Shown: positions 42,593-51,902 of the stretch, in pieces
Position numbering within the stretch: position 1 is the first letter of the stretch
Layout of the letters: each line of letters opens with the position of its first letter
From: JAFKFI01 sp963795435
GTDB taxonomy: Bacteria; Pseudomonadota; Alphaproteobacteria; Acetobacterales; Acetobacteraceae
Direction: 5' to 3'
NCBI GenBank assembly: GCA_963795435.1
Contig: CAWCHV010000001.1
Location: 124,001-188,000 of the forward strand
Length of the DNA stretch: 64,000 nt
Notes under the pieces: model-generated
What the model was told of the DNA's origin: nothing
Databases searched by the model: none
What the model saw: the letters and a program-made list of their open reading frames with translations, nothing else
Position numbers and translations under genes: made by a program

Positions 42593-44466
42593 GAGGCGTG
42601 CGCCGTGCTGCCGAGTTCCGCGACGATGTGGCGTCGCAACCGGTCGGCATCGAAGCCCGGCGGCAGGCGTGGCAGCGTCAACCCGACCATGCCCAGGCTG
42701 TGCCCTCGCCGGCCGAGCACCGGCACGAGCACCGTCGCATGACCGCCGTCCGGCGCGGTGGCGACGCCCTCGGTTTGCGCGGGAACCGCATGGGCGATGC
42801 GGGTTCGCGCGAGCTCGGGAAAACTCCCGGCGGCGAAGCCGGGATCGGCCGCTTCGTCCTCGCCCACGCGGTCGAAGCAGAACAGCCGGTCGCCCTCGAG
42901 CGCGATCCAGTAGGCGACGCCGCCGTGCTCGGCGACCAGGGCCTCCAGCACGCCGTGGGTGCGCTCGGCCGAGCTGCGCGGGGCGGCGAACATGCCGAGC
43001 TTCTCGATATCGACTAGCCGGCTCGGGATGTCGGTGACGGAGACGCCGTCGCTCAGCACCACCACGCGGTCGGTGAGGCCGATCACCTCCTCGAAATCGG
43101 AGGAGACGACGACACAGGCGACGCCCTCCGCCGCGACCCGCCGCAGCAAGGCGTAGATGCTGCCGCGCGTGCCGATATCGACGCCGCGGGTCGGTTCGTC
43201 GAGCAGCAGCAGGCGCGGCGCCAGCACCAGCCAGCGCGCCAGAATGATCTTCTGCTGCATCCCGCCGCTGAAATTGAGCATGTTGGCGTCGAGCAGCCGA
43301 TGCTTGGGCAGGCCGAGCGTTTCCAGCAATTCCTCGACGCCTTGCGTGCGCTGGCCGTAGCCGAGGCCGGCGCCGCGATGGGCGCCGAGATGAGCGAGCA
43401 ACAGGTTCTCGCGCACGGAAAAGTCCGGCACGATCCCCTGCTCGCGTCGGTCCTCGGGGATCAGGCCGATCCCCGCGCGGATGGCGTCGAGCGGCGCGTG
43501 CGGCGTGAAGGGTTTCCCGTTCAGTTCGACCGTGCCGGAAACCGGGCGGCGCAGGCCGAAGATCGTCTCCAGTGTTTCCGAGCGACCGGCGCCGACCAGG
43601 CCGGCGAGGCCAAGTATCTCGCCCGCGCGCACCTCGAACGACACGTCGCGCACGCGCGGCGGGCAGCACAGCTCGCTCACCCGCAGCACCACCGGCCCGC
43701 GCTGCGCGTCGGCGGGGCTGGTGCGGGCATAGATGTCCCCGAGCTCCCGCCCGACCATCAGCCGCACCAGCTCGCCCTGACTGAGCCCGGCGGTATCGAG
43801 ATTGCGCGCCACCACCCGGCCTTCGCGCAGCACCGTCACCCGGTCCGCAATGGCGAAGATTTCCTCAAGCCGATGCGAGACGAAGATCAGCCCGCGCCCG
43901 CTGGCCGCCAGCGCGCGGACGATGTCGAACAGCCGCTCCGCCTCGTGCGGCGACAGCGAGGCGGTCGGCTCGTCGAAGATGACGATGCGGCTGCCGAGCG
44001 CCAGCGACTTCAAAATCTCGACGAGCTGGCGCTGGCCGATGCTGAGGGCGCTCACCGGATCGTCGAGATGCAGCCCCGCCTCCTGCCCCAGCTCCCCGAT
44101 CAGCTCGCGCGCCCGCGCTCGCAGCGCGCCCCATCGCAGCCGCCCCGGCATGGCAAGCCGGGGCAGCATGATGTTCTCCAGCACGGACAGGTCGGGCGCC
44201 AGCGAGGTCTCCTGCGTCACCATCGAGATGCCGTCGCGGATCGCCTCGCGCGCGCCGACATGGCGCACCGGCCGGCCATCCAGCAGCATCTCGCCGCGAT
44301 CCGGCTGCACGTGCCCCGAGACGATGCGCGACAGGGTGGACTTGCCCGCGCCGTTGGCGCCCACCAGCGCATGGACCTCGCCCGCCCGCAGGTCGAAATC
44401 CGCGTCGGACAGAGCAAGCGTCGCGCCGAACCGCTTGGAGATGCCGCGCAGCGCGAGCAGGTCCAT
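42589..44466 (-). CDS. Ribose-type sugar ABC transporter ATP-binding protein with extra C-terminal domain
   Basis: A 625-aa double ATPase of the RbsA type. First domain: Walker A GANGAGKS, signature LSIGQRQLVEI, Walker B RIVIFDEPTASLS. Second domain: GLVGAGRSETLETIFG (degenerate Walker A, as is normal), signature NFSGGMQQKIILARWL, LLLLDEPTRGVDIGT. RbsA normally ends near residue 500. Here about 125 further residues follow (VLEALVAEHGGVAYWIALEG, LFCFDRVGEDEAADPGF, HATVLVPVLGRRGHSLGMVG) with the look of a GAF-like sensor domain. It lies between the binding-protein and permease genes. Confidence 0.92.
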   Translation of the reverse strand: MDLLALRGISKRFGATLALSDADFDLRAGEVHALVGANGAGKSTLSRIVSGHVQPDRGEMLLDGRPVRHVGAREAIRDGISMVTQETSLAPDLSVLENIMLPRLAMPGRLRWGALRARARELIGELGQEAGLHLDDPVSALSIGQRQLVEILKSLALGSRIVIFDEPTASLSPHEAERLFDIVRALAASGRGLIFVSHRLEEIFAIADRVTVLREGRVVARNLDTAGLSQGELVRLMVGRELGDIYARTSPADAQRGPVVLRVSELCCPPRVRDVSFEVRAGEILGLAGLVGAGRSETLETIFGLRRPVSGTVELNGKPFTPHAPLDAIRAGIGLIPEDRREQGIVPDFSVRENLLLAHLGAHRGAGLGYGQRTQGVEELLETLGLPKHRLLDANMLNFSGGMQQKIILARWLVLAPRLLLLDEPTRGVDIGTRGSIYALLRRVAAEGVACVVVSSDFEEVIGLTDRVVVLSDGVSVTDIPSRLVDIEKLGMFAAPRSSAERTHGVLEALVAEHGGVAYWIALEGDRLFCFDRVGEDEAADPGFAAGSFPELARTRIAHAVPAQTEGVATAPDGGHATVLVPVLGRRGHSLGMVGLTLPRLPPGFDADRLRRHIVAELGSTAHAS

Positions 44467-44469
44467 GCG

Positions 44470-45453
44470 CTACTCGCCGAACACCGTCTTGCGCACGGTC
44501 GGCTCGAGCTGCTTCACGTTCTCCTTGGTGACGACCAGGATCGGCACCAGGATCTGCTTCTCCGGCGACTTGCCGCCGAGATGGTCGAGCATCGCCTGCG
44601 CCGAGCGCTGCCCCATCAGATAGGGCTGCTGCATCCCCGACGCGACGATGCTGCCGTTGCCGATCAGCTCGATGAAATCGGGAATGCCGTCGAAGGCCGC
44701 GAGCAGGATGTCACCCTCCTTGCGCGCCGCGTGCAGCGCGCGGATCGCGCCGAGGGAGGGCTGGTCGGTCTCGACGAACAGGCCGCGCATGTCGTGATGC
44801 GCCGTCACCATGTCCTGAACGAAGCGGAACGTCTCGTCGGCGGTGTAGGTCTGCATCTGCGACAGCGCCGCCTGCTTGATGCCGGCCTCGTCCATCGCCT
44901 GCATGAACCCCTTGGTGCGCGCCTTGCCGTTGTTGCGCGCCAGCGAGATCGTGACGAGGCCAACCGTCCCCTTGTCCCAGCCCTTGGCCTTCATCGCCTT
45001 GGCCAGCTCCTGGCCGACGCCGTAGGCGCCCTTCTCGTTGTCGGAGATGATGAACGAGACGTATTCGCCGCTGCTGGTGCCGATATCGGCGATCACCACC
45101 GGGATCTTGGCGCGCTCGGCGGCGGCGATGACGGAAGGGGCCGTGGAGCTGTCGGTCGGCGAGATGATGATGCCGTCGACGCGCTTGGCGATCGCGTCCT
45201 GCGCGTTCTGCAGCTGCGTCTGCGCCGAGTTGTGGCTGTCATAGGTGGTGGACCCGCCGCCGGCCTTCTTGGCCTCATCGTCGATGCCCTTGGCCAGCGT
45301 GCGCCAGAACGGCAGGTCGAGCCCCGGCGTGAGATAGGCGAGGCGCTTGCCCTCCGCCCACGCCGCGCGCGGCAGCGCCGCCGCGAGCACCGCCGGTGCC
45401 GCGAGCTGTGCGAGGGTTCGGCGCGTGATCGGTTTGCCAGCCGGTTCGGACAT
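44470..45453 (-). CDS. Sugar ABC transporter substrate-binding protein
   Basis: A 327-aa periplasmic binding protein (Peripla_BP_4, RbsB-like). The signal peptide carries a twin arginine (PITRRTLAQLAAPAVLAAAL, cleaved after AWA). Then come LAYLTPGLDLPFWRTLAKGI, RVDGIIISPTDSSTAPSVIA, KIPVVIADIGTSSGEYVSFI and ILLAAFDGIPDFIELIGNGS. An AAGGAGG ribosome site precedes the ATG. First gene of the three-gene transporter operon; only 3 bases separate it from the ATPase. Confidence 0.93.
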   Translation of the reverse strand: MSEPAGKPITRRTLAQLAAPAVLAAALPRAAWAEGKRLAYLTPGLDLPFWRTLAKGIDDEAKKAGGGSTTYDSHNSAQTQLQNAQDAIAKRVDGIIISPTDSSTAPSVIAAAERAKIPVVIADIGTSSGEYVSFIISDNEKGAYGVGQELAKAMKAKGWDKGTVGLVTISLARNNGKARTKGFMQAMDEAGIKQAALSQMQTYTADETFRFVQDMVTAHHDMRGLFVETDQPSLGAIRALHAARKEGDILLAAFDGIPDFIELIGNGSIVASGMQQPYLMGQRSAQAMLDHLGGKSPEKQILVPILVVTKENVKQLEPTVRKTVFGE

Positions 45454-45644
45454 GGAGACCTCCTTCTGCGGGCGGTTCGGGCCGCCTCTGGACTGTGGCT
45501 GCCGCCCGCGACGCGGGTCGGCCGCGCGAGCAGGCCGTCTCTGCGGGCGCCTGTCAACCGATCGGACGCGGCGAAGCTGGCAAGGATTGCGGAACGCGCT
45601 TCACGAGGCGAATCTCGCGGGGAGCTGACGGGAGGGCTTTGCCC

Positions 45645-46652
45645 ATGCCGGCTGCTATAAGAAAATTCGGCATTCGCGCTTTGCTCGCCTCTCTTCTCTG
45701 CGCGCCGTTCAGCGACGGCCTTGCGGCGGAGCCGGCACCGCCGCTGGTCCTCGATCGCACGATCCCGCTCGCCGGTGTCTCGGGACGGATCGACCACATG
45801 GCGATCGACCTCCGGCGCGGGCGCTTGCTGGTCGCCGAACTCGGTAACGGCACCGTCGATGCCATCGACCTCGCAGCCGGCAAGACCATCCACCGGATCG
45901 GCGGATTGCGGGCACCGCAAGGCGTCGGCTATGCGCCCGCGTCGGACGTGATCGCGGTTGCCAGCGCCGGCGATGGATCGGTCCACCTGTTTCGTGGCGG
46001 CGATTTTTCACCCGTAGGCACCATCGACCTCGGCGACGACGCCGACAATGTCCGGCTCGACGCGCGCACCGACGCGCTGGTGGTGGGTTATGGCGACGGC
46101 GCCTTGGCCGTTCTCGATCCGGCGCGCCGGTCCGTCGCGAGCCGCGTCAAACTGCCTGTCCACCCCGAGGGCTTTCAGCTCGACCGTCTGACGCGACGGG
46201 CCTTCGTCAACGTGCCGGATGCCCGCGAGATCGCCGTGGTGGACCTCGGGACAGGGACGCAGGTCGCGAGCTGGCGCGTGCCCGGCTTCCGGGGGAATTT
46301 CCCGATGGCGCTGGACGACGCTGGCGCTGTCCTTGCCACGGTGTTCCGCAGGCCGGCGCGGCTGATTCTTCTGGACGCGAACAGCGGAACGGTACGGGCC
46401 AACCTCAAAACCTGCGGCGATGCCGACGACGTGTTCTTCGACCCGGGTCGTCACCGCATCTACGTCAGTTGCGGTGAAGGTATGGTCGATGTACTCGACA
46501 GATCCGAATACCGCCTGCTCAGCCGGATCAGGACGGCACCCGGGGCTCGCACCTCGTTGTTTGTACCGGAGTTGGACCGGCTCTTCGTCGCGGCCCAAGC
46601 CGGATTGCTTGGGTCGAACGCCGCGATCCTGGTCTTCCGGCCTGAGCCATAG
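45645..46652 (+). CDS. Exported beta-propeller protein (YVTN/40-residue repeat type)
   Basis: A 335-aa protein with a signal peptide (IRKFGIRALLASLLCAPFSD, cleaved near GLAAEP). It has repeated four-strand units such as RIDHMAIDLRRGRLLVAELG, VGYAPASDVIAVASAGDGSV, DDADNVRLDARTDALVVGYG, DDVFFDPGRHRIYVSCGEG and LFVPELDRLFVAAQAG, a propeller of roughly seven blades. Periplasmic. GGGAGGG lies 8-14 bases before the ATG. Function unknown; similar proteins bind quinone cofactors or act as lactonases. It may begin the locus that follows. Confidence 0.8.
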   Translation: MPAAIRKFGIRALLASLLCAPFSDGLAAEPAPPLVLDRTIPLAGVSGRIDHMAIDLRRGRLLVAELGNGTVDAIDLAAGKTIHRIGGLRAPQGVGYAPASDVIAVASAGDGSVHLFRGGDFSPVGTIDLGDDADNVRLDARTDALVVGYGDGALAVLDPARRSVASRVKLPVHPEGFQLDRLTRRAFVNVPDAREIAVVDLGTGTQVASWRVPGFRGNFPMALDDAGAVLATVFRRPARLILLDANSGTVRANLKTCGDADDVFFDPGRHRIYVSCGEGMVDVLDRSEYRLLSRIRTAPGARTSLFVPELDRLFVAAQAGLLGSNAAILVFRPEP

Positions 46653-46654
46653 GC

Positions 46655-46703
46655 GCGTCTGCCTCGAAAGAACGGGCGCGCGGACGAGCTCGATTGCAGA
46701 CGC
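46655..46703. other. Inverted repeat between propeller and TPP-enzyme genes
   Basis: GCGTCTGC (46655-46662) and GCAGACGC (46696-46703) form a perfect 8-bp stem with a 33-base GC-rich loop, 3 bases after the propeller stop. There is no T-run. It may be a transcript end or processing signal; it does not look like a TPP riboswitch. Confidence 0.3.
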
Positions 46704-46801
46704 CTCTTGAGACCGGAGGAGCCGGGCGCGACAGCCGATCGGAAAGCGGCCACACTCGGCGTTGGAAACCCGAGTTCCACGCCGAAGGAGGTTCCGTACC
46801 G

Positions 46802-48472
46802 ATGAAAGTCTACGAAGCGATCGCTCGATCCCTCGTCGCCGAGGGCGTCACCGATTTTTTTGGCCTGATGGGCGACGGCAATATGTGGCTGTGGGGCGCG
46901 CTGTGCCGCGATCCCTCGGTCAAGGCTTACTCCGCGCGGCATGAGTCGATGGCCGTGTCGATGGCGGACGGCTATGCCCGGACCACCGGCAAGATCGGCG
47001 TCGCGATGGTCACGTGCGGACCCGGCCTGACGCAGTGCGGCACCTCGCTGATCGCGGCGCAGCGGGGAAAGACGCCGATCGTGCTGGTCGCCGGCGAGAT
47101 CATGGCGGGGGCCAAAAATCGCACGCAGACGATGGACCAGCGCCGCTTCGCCGAGGCCAGCAGCGCCCGGTTCCACACCATCACCAGCATCGACAACATG
47201 GCCGAGGAGATCGCCGAGGCGTTCTACGCCGCCCGCATCCATCGCGGCCCGATCGTGCTCAACCTGCCGATGGATTTGCAGGAGGAGGAGTTCGACTGGG
47301 ACTACGAGTATCGCCCGTCGACCCAGTTCCTGCCGCCGCGCATCGAGACGCCGAACCCTGACCAGCTGGCGCCGGTGATCGACAAGCTGATCGCCGCCGA
47401 ACGCCCGGTCATCATCGGCGGCCGTGGCGCGATTGCGGCGGGTGCCAGGGACGAAATCGTCAAGCTCGGCGACCGCGTAGGCGCGCTGCTCGCGACCTCG
47501 CTGCAGGGCAAGGGGCTGTTCGCCGGCGAGCCGTGGGACATCGGCATCGCTGGCGCCTTCGCCTCGGCTCCGTCGGAACAGCTGCTGGCGGACGCCGATT
47601 TCGTCCTCGGTGTCGGCGCCGAGCTTGGCTACTACACCACGGAGGGCGGCTTGCTGTTCCCGTCGGCCGAGGTCGCGCGCATCGACATCAGGGCGGTGCC
47701 CGAGGAGATCGGCGTGATCCCCGGCCTCTACGTCCAGGCCGACGGCCGCCGCGCCGTGGCGGCGATCAACGAGGCGCTGGAAGCCCGACAGGTCCGCAAG
47801 GAGGGGCTGCGGACCGCGGCAACGCGGGCCGTGCTCGACGCGCCGCCATACCGGTTCGAGGCGCCATCCGACGGCCTCGATCCCCGCGCGCTCGCCGGCG
47901 CCCTCGGGGCGGCATTGCCCGAAGGCGTGCTGTTCACCTGCGGCGCGGGCCATTTCTTCTCCTGGATCGGTATGTACATGCCGCTGCCGAAAAAGGCCGA
48001 AATCCAGTATTCGTACGGCTTCGGCGCGGTCGGTCAGGGGATCGGCGTGGCGATCGGGACGGGCGCCGGCAACCCCGGACGCCAGCACGTCGCCGTCGAG
48101 GGCGACGGCAGCCTGATGTTCAACATCCAGGAACTCGAAACGATAGTCCGCCACAGGATGCAAATGGTGCTGATCGTGTGGAACGACGCCGGTTATGGCG
48201 CGGAGGTGCACAAGCTCGTCGCCAAGGGCTTCGACGAGAAGCTGGCGCAATGGGAGTCGCCGGATTTCGTCACACTCGCCAAGGCGTTCGGCGGCGACGG
48301 CGTGCTGCTGTCGGATGTGTCGCAGATCGGCGACGCGGTAGGCGAGGGTCTGCGGAAAGGCGGGCTTTATCTGATCGATGCGCGCGTCTCTCCGACCACG
48401 CCGACGGAGGGCTACTCGAAGGTCTATTACGGCCACGAGAACCACGCGCCGCTGCTGCGCCCCGCCTGGTGA
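46802..48472 (+). CDS. Thiamine-pyrophosphate-dependent enzyme, acetolactate synthase large-subunit-like
   Basis: A 556-aa TPP enzyme. The N-terminal Pyr domain has FFGLMGDGNMWLWGAL and the catalytic-type Glu in SARHESMAVSMADGYARTTG, followed by VTCGPGLTQCGTSLIAA. The central domain has ERPVIIGGRGAIAAGA. The C-terminal PP domain has the Mg/TPP motif AVEGDGSLMFNIQELETIVR with VWNDAGYGAE. It lacks a small-subunit partner and sits with catabolic genes, so it is more likely a decarboxylase or lyase than a valine-pathway enzyme. A strong AAGGAGG site precedes the ATG. Confidence 0.87.
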   Translation: MKVYEAIARSLVAEGVTDFFGLMGDGNMWLWGALCRDPSVKAYSARHESMAVSMADGYARTTGKIGVAMVTCGPGLTQCGTSLIAAQRGKTPIVLVAGEIMAGAKNRTQTMDQRRFAEASSARFHTITSIDNMAEEIAEAFYAARIHRGPIVLNLPMDLQEEEFDWDYEYRPSTQFLPPRIETPNPDQLAPVIDKLIAAERPVIIGGRGAIAAGARDEIVKLGDRVGALLATSLQGKGLFAGEPWDIGIAGAFASAPSEQLLADADFVLGVGAELGYYTTEGGLLFPSAEVARIDIRAVPEEIGVIPGLYVQADGRRAVAAINEALEARQVRKEGLRTAATRAVLDAPPYRFEAPSDGLDPRALAGALGAALPEGVLFTCGAGHFFSWIGMYMPLPKKAEIQYSYGFGAVGQGIGVAIGTGAGNPGRQHVAVEGDGSLMFNIQELETIVRHRMQMVLIVWNDAGYGAEVHKLVAKGFDEKLAQWESPDFVTLAKAFGGDGVLLSDVSQIGDAVGEGLRKGGLYLIDARVSPTTPTEGYSKVYYGHENHAPLLRPAW

Positions 48473-48478
48473 CGAGCG

Positions 48479-49096
48479 GTGCATTTCGAGGGCGAGTTCC
48501 GCGTTCCCGGCGCGGCGGCGGACGTGATGCGTCGCTTCGCCGACGTGCCGCGCATGGCGCGCTGTATGCCGGGCGCCGTGCTGGAGCCGCAGGCCGAGGA
48601 CGGCTCGTGGCCGGGCGCGATGGTGGTTTCATTCGGCCCCAAGAAGGTGAACTTCAAGGGCCGAGCGACCTGCGCGTTCGACTTCGACGCGCTGACGGGC
48701 ACCGTGCAAGGTCGCGGTGCCGCGGACATGCGCGCGGCGAGGATCGGGGTAAGAACCTCGTTCGCGCTGACCAATGATCCCGCCGCCACGGAGCCGACCA
48801 CGATCGTCAAGATCGTCTCGGATTCGGAACTCGGCGGCGTGCTGGCCGATTTCGCGCGAACCGGCGGTGTGGCGGTCGCCAATGCCATCATGGCCGATTT
48901 CGCTCGCCACGCGTCCGAGGAGTTCGCCAAGGATGTCAGCCCGCCGCCTCCGGCCGCGCCGGAACCCGCGCCGGCAGCGGCCACGCCCGACCCAGAGCCG
49001 GCGAACGCCGCGCCGCTCGCGGCGCACGGGCTCATCTGGGTGGTCATCAAGGCGTATTTTGTTCGATTGGGACGATTGCTTGGGATCGGGCGGTAG
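48479..49096 (+). CDS. CoxG family (carbon monoxide dehydrogenase subunit G-like) SRPBCC protein
   Basis: A 205-aa protein that begins FEGEFRVPGAAADVMRRFAD, then VPRMARCMPGAVLEP, then FKGRATCAFDFDALTGTVQG, the CoxG pattern of the SRPBCC fold. It ends with a Pro/Ala-rich linker and a hydrophobic segment (HGLIWVVIKAYFVRLGRLLG) that probably tethers it to the membrane. CoxG proteins assist molybdo-hydroxylase function in some operons, but no coxSML genes are here. The GTG start at 48479 is 6 bases after the TPP-enzyme stop, implying one transcript. Confidence 0.8.
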   Translation: MHFEGEFRVPGAAADVMRRFADVPRMARCMPGAVLEPQAEDGSWPGAMVVSFGPKKVNFKGRATCAFDFDALTGTVQGRGAADMRAARIGVRTSFALTNDPAATEPTTIVKIVSDSELGGVLADFARTGGVAVANAIMADFARHASEEFAKDVSPPPPAAPEPAPAAATPDPEPANAAPLAAHGLIWVVIKAYFVRLGRLLGIGR

Positions 49097-49188
49097 GCCA
49101 CCGTGAACGTCCGCCTCGTCGGGTTGCGGAAGACGGCCATCTCCCACACCATCGGGCCAAGCTGTCGGGCAAGCGGAGGAAGAACGCC

Positions 49189-49950
49189 ATGTCAAGCGCA
49201 CTGAAGCAGACCAGGATCGGCATGACCGACGCCGAGTGGCAGGCGCGCTGCGAGTTGGCCGCGCTGTATCGCGTAGTGGACCATCTGGGCTGGACCGATC
49301 TCATCAACACCCACATGTCGATGCGCGTGCCCGGCGAACCCGCCGCCTTCCTGATCAACCGTTACGGCGAGATGTTCGACGAGATCACCGCCTCCAGCCT
49401 CATCAAGATGGACACGGACGGCAACGTGCGCGGCGGCGACGGCAAGTTCAACAATGCCGGCTTCACCATCCACAGCGGCGTCTACAAGGCGCGGCCGGAC
49501 GCGAACTGCGTGATGCACACGCACACACGGGCTGGCGCGGGCCTATCGCTGCTCGACAAGGGGCTGCGGCCGATCAGCCAGGATGCGCTGCAGATCCTCG
49601 ACGACGTCGCCTATCACGAATACGGTCTGCCCGCGACGCAGGAGGAGTGCGACGCGCTCGGCCGGACCTGCGCCCGGGGCAGCTGCGTCGTGCTGCTCAA
49701 TCACGGCCTGCTGGCACTCGGTCCCACCGTGCACGGCACCATGATGCGGATGTACATGCTGGAGCGCGCCTGCGAGGTCGAGCTCATTGCCCGAACGCTG
49801 GATGCTCCGCCGCTCCAGATTGCCCCGGACATCGTGCGCAAGGCCGCTGAGCGGATGCGCCAGCGTCGCGGGGACGCGGAATACGGGCTGATGGAATGGC
49901 AGGGCCTGGTCCGCACGGTGGACCGCAAGGGCGCCGACTACCGGCGCTGA
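49189..49950 (+). CDS. Class II aldolase/adducin family protein
   Basis: A 253-aa zinc aldolase-fold protein. WTDLINTHMSMRVPGEPAAF is the phosphate/substrate region, CVMHTHTRAGAGLSLLDKG gives two zinc-ligand histidines, and SCVVLLNHGLLALGPTV gives the third. MLERACEVELIARTL is the usual C-terminal helix. Members cleave or decarboxylate hydroxy-acids; specificity is unknown. It follows the TPP enzyme and CoxG-like gene on the same strand. Confidence 0.88.
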   Translation: MSSALKQTRIGMTDAEWQARCELAALYRVVDHLGWTDLINTHMSMRVPGEPAAFLINRYGEMFDEITASSLIKMDTDGNVRGGDGKFNNAGFTIHSGVYKARPDANCVMHTHTRAGAGLSLLDKGLRPISQDALQILDDVAYHEYGLPATQEECDALGRTCARGSCVVLLNHGLLALGPTVHGTMMRMYMLERACEVELIARTLDAPPLQIAPDIVRKAAERMRQRRGDAEYGLMEWQGLVRTVDRKGADYRR

Positions 49951-49977
49951 GTCGATGACGGGAACGGAGCCTGCCGG

Positions 49978-50835
49978 ATGACCGAGCTCAACGAACTGCA
50001 CGCCGAGCAACTCGCGTTCTGGAACGGGCCCGGCGCCGAGCGATGGGTGACGAACCAGGCGCGCATGGACGCCACGCTTTCGGAGGTGCTGGACGCCGCC
50101 GTCGCGCACGCGGCGCCACGGGAGGGAGAGGCTGTGCTCGATGTCGGCTGCGGCTGCGGAGCGACCACGCTCGCGCTGGCACGGAAGGTCGGGCCGGCCG
50201 GGCATGTCACCGGCCTCGACGTGTCGGCGCCCATGCTGGAACTCGCGCGCACCCGAAGCTCCGGTCTTGCCAACGTCGCGTGGCTGCGCGCCGACGCGGC
50301 GGCGCACCAGTTCGATCCCGCCAGCGTGGACCTGCTGTTTTCGCGGTTCGGCGTGATGTTCTTCGGCGATCCGGCGGCGGCGTTCGCCAACCTGCGCCGC
50401 GCCCTGCGGCCGCGAGGGCGTGTGGTGTTCGCGTGCTGGCGGGCCTTCGCCGAGAACCCCTGGATGCGCGTGCCTTTGCACGCGGCGTACGCGCACGTGC
50501 CGCCGCTGCCGAAACTGGGACCCGAGGATCCCGGGCCGTTCTCGTTCGCCGAGCCGGACCGGGTCGCCCGCATCCTCACGCAGGCCGGCTTCGTCCAGCC
50601 GCGATTGACCAAGCTCGATCTCGCGATCGATCTCGCGAACGGCGAAGGATTGGAGGCCGCCGTGCGACAGGCCGCCGGCTTCGGCCCTGCCGCCCGTGCG
50701 ATGGAGGATCAGCCGGAAGCCGCCCGCGCGGCGGCGACCGACGCGATCAGGGCGGCGCTCGCGCCCTATGCCGCGAGCAACGGCCGGGTGGCGTTGCCTG
50801 CGGCCATCTGGCTGGTGGACAGCATCCCGGCATAG
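49978..50835 (+). CDS. Class I SAM-dependent methyltransferase
   Basis: A 285-aa methyltransferase. SAM-binding motif I is VLDVGCGCGATTLALARKVG, followed by GHVTGLDVSAPMLELAR and RADAAAHQFDPASVDLLFSR, then FGVMFFGDPAAAFANLRRAL with RPRGRVVFACW. The N-terminal helix LNELHAEQLAFWNGPGAERW resembles bacterial small-molecule methyltransferases. It starts 27 bases after the aldolase stop. Substrate unknown; an O- or C-methylated intermediate in the local pathway is possible. Confidence 0.87.
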   Translation: MTELNELHAEQLAFWNGPGAERWVTNQARMDATLSEVLDAAVAHAAPREGEAVLDVGCGCGATTLALARKVGPAGHVTGLDVSAPMLELARTRSSGLANVAWLRADAAAHQFDPASVDLLFSRFGVMFFGDPAAAFANLRRALRPRGRVVFACWRAFAENPWMRVPLHAAYAHVPPLPKLGPEDPGPFSFAEPDRVARILTQAGFVQPRLTKLDLAIDLANGEGLEAAVRQAAGFGPAARAMEDQPEAARAAATDAIRAALAPYAASNGRVALPAAIWLVDSIPA

Positions 50836-50854
50836 AGTGAGCGTTCGCTCACTC
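50835..50854. other. Perfect 9-bp inverted repeat between convergent genes
   Basis: GAGTGAGCG (50835-50843) and CGCTCACTC (50846-50854) are separated by TT, in the 31-bp gap between the methyltransferase and HD-protein stops. It could be a bidirectional transcript-end hairpin or a TetR-type operator. The word AGTGAGCG also occurs in the promoter spacer at 12862-12870. Confidence 0.45.
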
Positions 50855-50866
50855 ACTGCGCGTCCG

Positions 50867-51742
50867 TCAATCCGTCCGCCGATCTTGGCTGGGCGTTGGC
50901 GGCTGGGGCCCCATCCGCCGAAGGTGATGTTCGATTGCAAAGACGTGACTGTAGAGATGCGCGATCCACTGACGCCCCTCTACCGTCAACTCGAGGTGGA
51001 GAATCGCATCGCCGATAAAGGGTTCAACCTTGCTCCAGAAGAATCGTGGATAGCGCTCCGCCACATCGGCAGGGCTGGAATAACCGAGACGGTCGTTGAC
51101 CCCGGTTTCGGCGAACTCGTGAAACAGCGCGCTGAGCTTGCGAAGATAGAGCGGGTCCCCCAGTTGCCCGACGAGATCGGCGGCACGCAGCAACCCCGCT
51201 TCAGTATCGGTGGCGGCGTGATCCGAGTCATCCGGCACCGGGAAGCGAGTCAGCTCGATGGCGCACGCGATTCGCTCGGCGTCTATGATGGGATGCGACG
51301 CGAAGCGCTCACGCACCGCGATCTTGGAACGCTCGACGTGGTACGGAGCCAGGAACGCATCCGACGCGCCCGGCGGCAGCGCGATCGTCGCCCCGGCGGC
51401 GTCGGCGACTTGCTGCTGAGGGCCGTCCCCCTGGCACACTCCCCGGACATATCCAATGTCGTGAGTGAGTGCCGAAACGATAAAGTGGAGCCAATCCTCC
51501 GGCGATACGGTTCGCCTCAGCCGCAGCCCGCGGAGAATGTCTTGAGCGACGAGCGTGACGAGGGCTGTATGCTCGGCGTCGTGATAAAGCGCATCGCTGC
51601 TGGCGAGCCGTTCGATGACAAGGCGACCCGCTTCATCCAGCAAAGCGGCTATTTGCGGCTGCTGCCCGCCAAACGTACGCAGAAAGACCTCGGACAGATT
51701 GCGACCCAGGGCATCGGCCAGAAGAGTTGTTGAATTCAGCAC
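50867..51742 (-). CDS. HD-domain metal-dependent phosphohydrolase
   Basis: A 291-aa protein with HD-type metal ligands: His in LYHDAEHTALVTLVAQDIL and the HD pair in IVSALTHDIGYVRGVC, then a helical domain (AERIACAIELTRFPVPDDSD, GLLRAADLVGQLGDPLYLRK). The GTG start at 51742 is chosen because GGAGG lies 5 bases before it; upstream frame is not protein-like. It may hydrolyse a nucleotide or phosphate ester. It lies in opposite orientation inside the plus-strand catabolic locus. Confidence 0.78.
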   Translation of the reverse strand: MLNSTTLLADALGRNLSEVFLRTFGGQQPQIAALLDEAGRLVIERLASSDALYHDAEHTALVTLVAQDILRGLRLRRTVSPEDWLHFIVSALTHDIGYVRGVCQGDGPQQQVADAAGATIALPPGASDAFLAPYHVERSKIAVRERFASHPIIDAERIACAIELTRFPVPDDSDHAATDTEAGLLRAADLVGQLGDPLYLRKLSALFHEFAETGVNDRLGYSSPADVAERYPRFFWSKVEPFIGDAILHLELTVEGRQWIAHLYSHVFAIEHHLRRMGPQPPTPSQDRRTD

Positions 51743-51902
51743 GACAACCTCCGCGCCGGCCTGACCCGCCAGCAGCCTTGCCCGGCATCCTGCCTTGGGG
51801 TCGCGGGGTTGACAATATGGCGGAGGCGCCAGAGCGAGCTTGCCGCGCCTGCCGCCAAGGCTATTCTCGATCGAACAATGCGACCCAAGGGAGTTGCCGG
51901 CG

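Noticed and set aside
46653..46801. TPP riboswitch ahead of the TPP-dependent enzyme
   Set aside because: No TPP-riboswitch core words found; the gene uses TPP as cofactor and is not a thiamine-synthesis gene.
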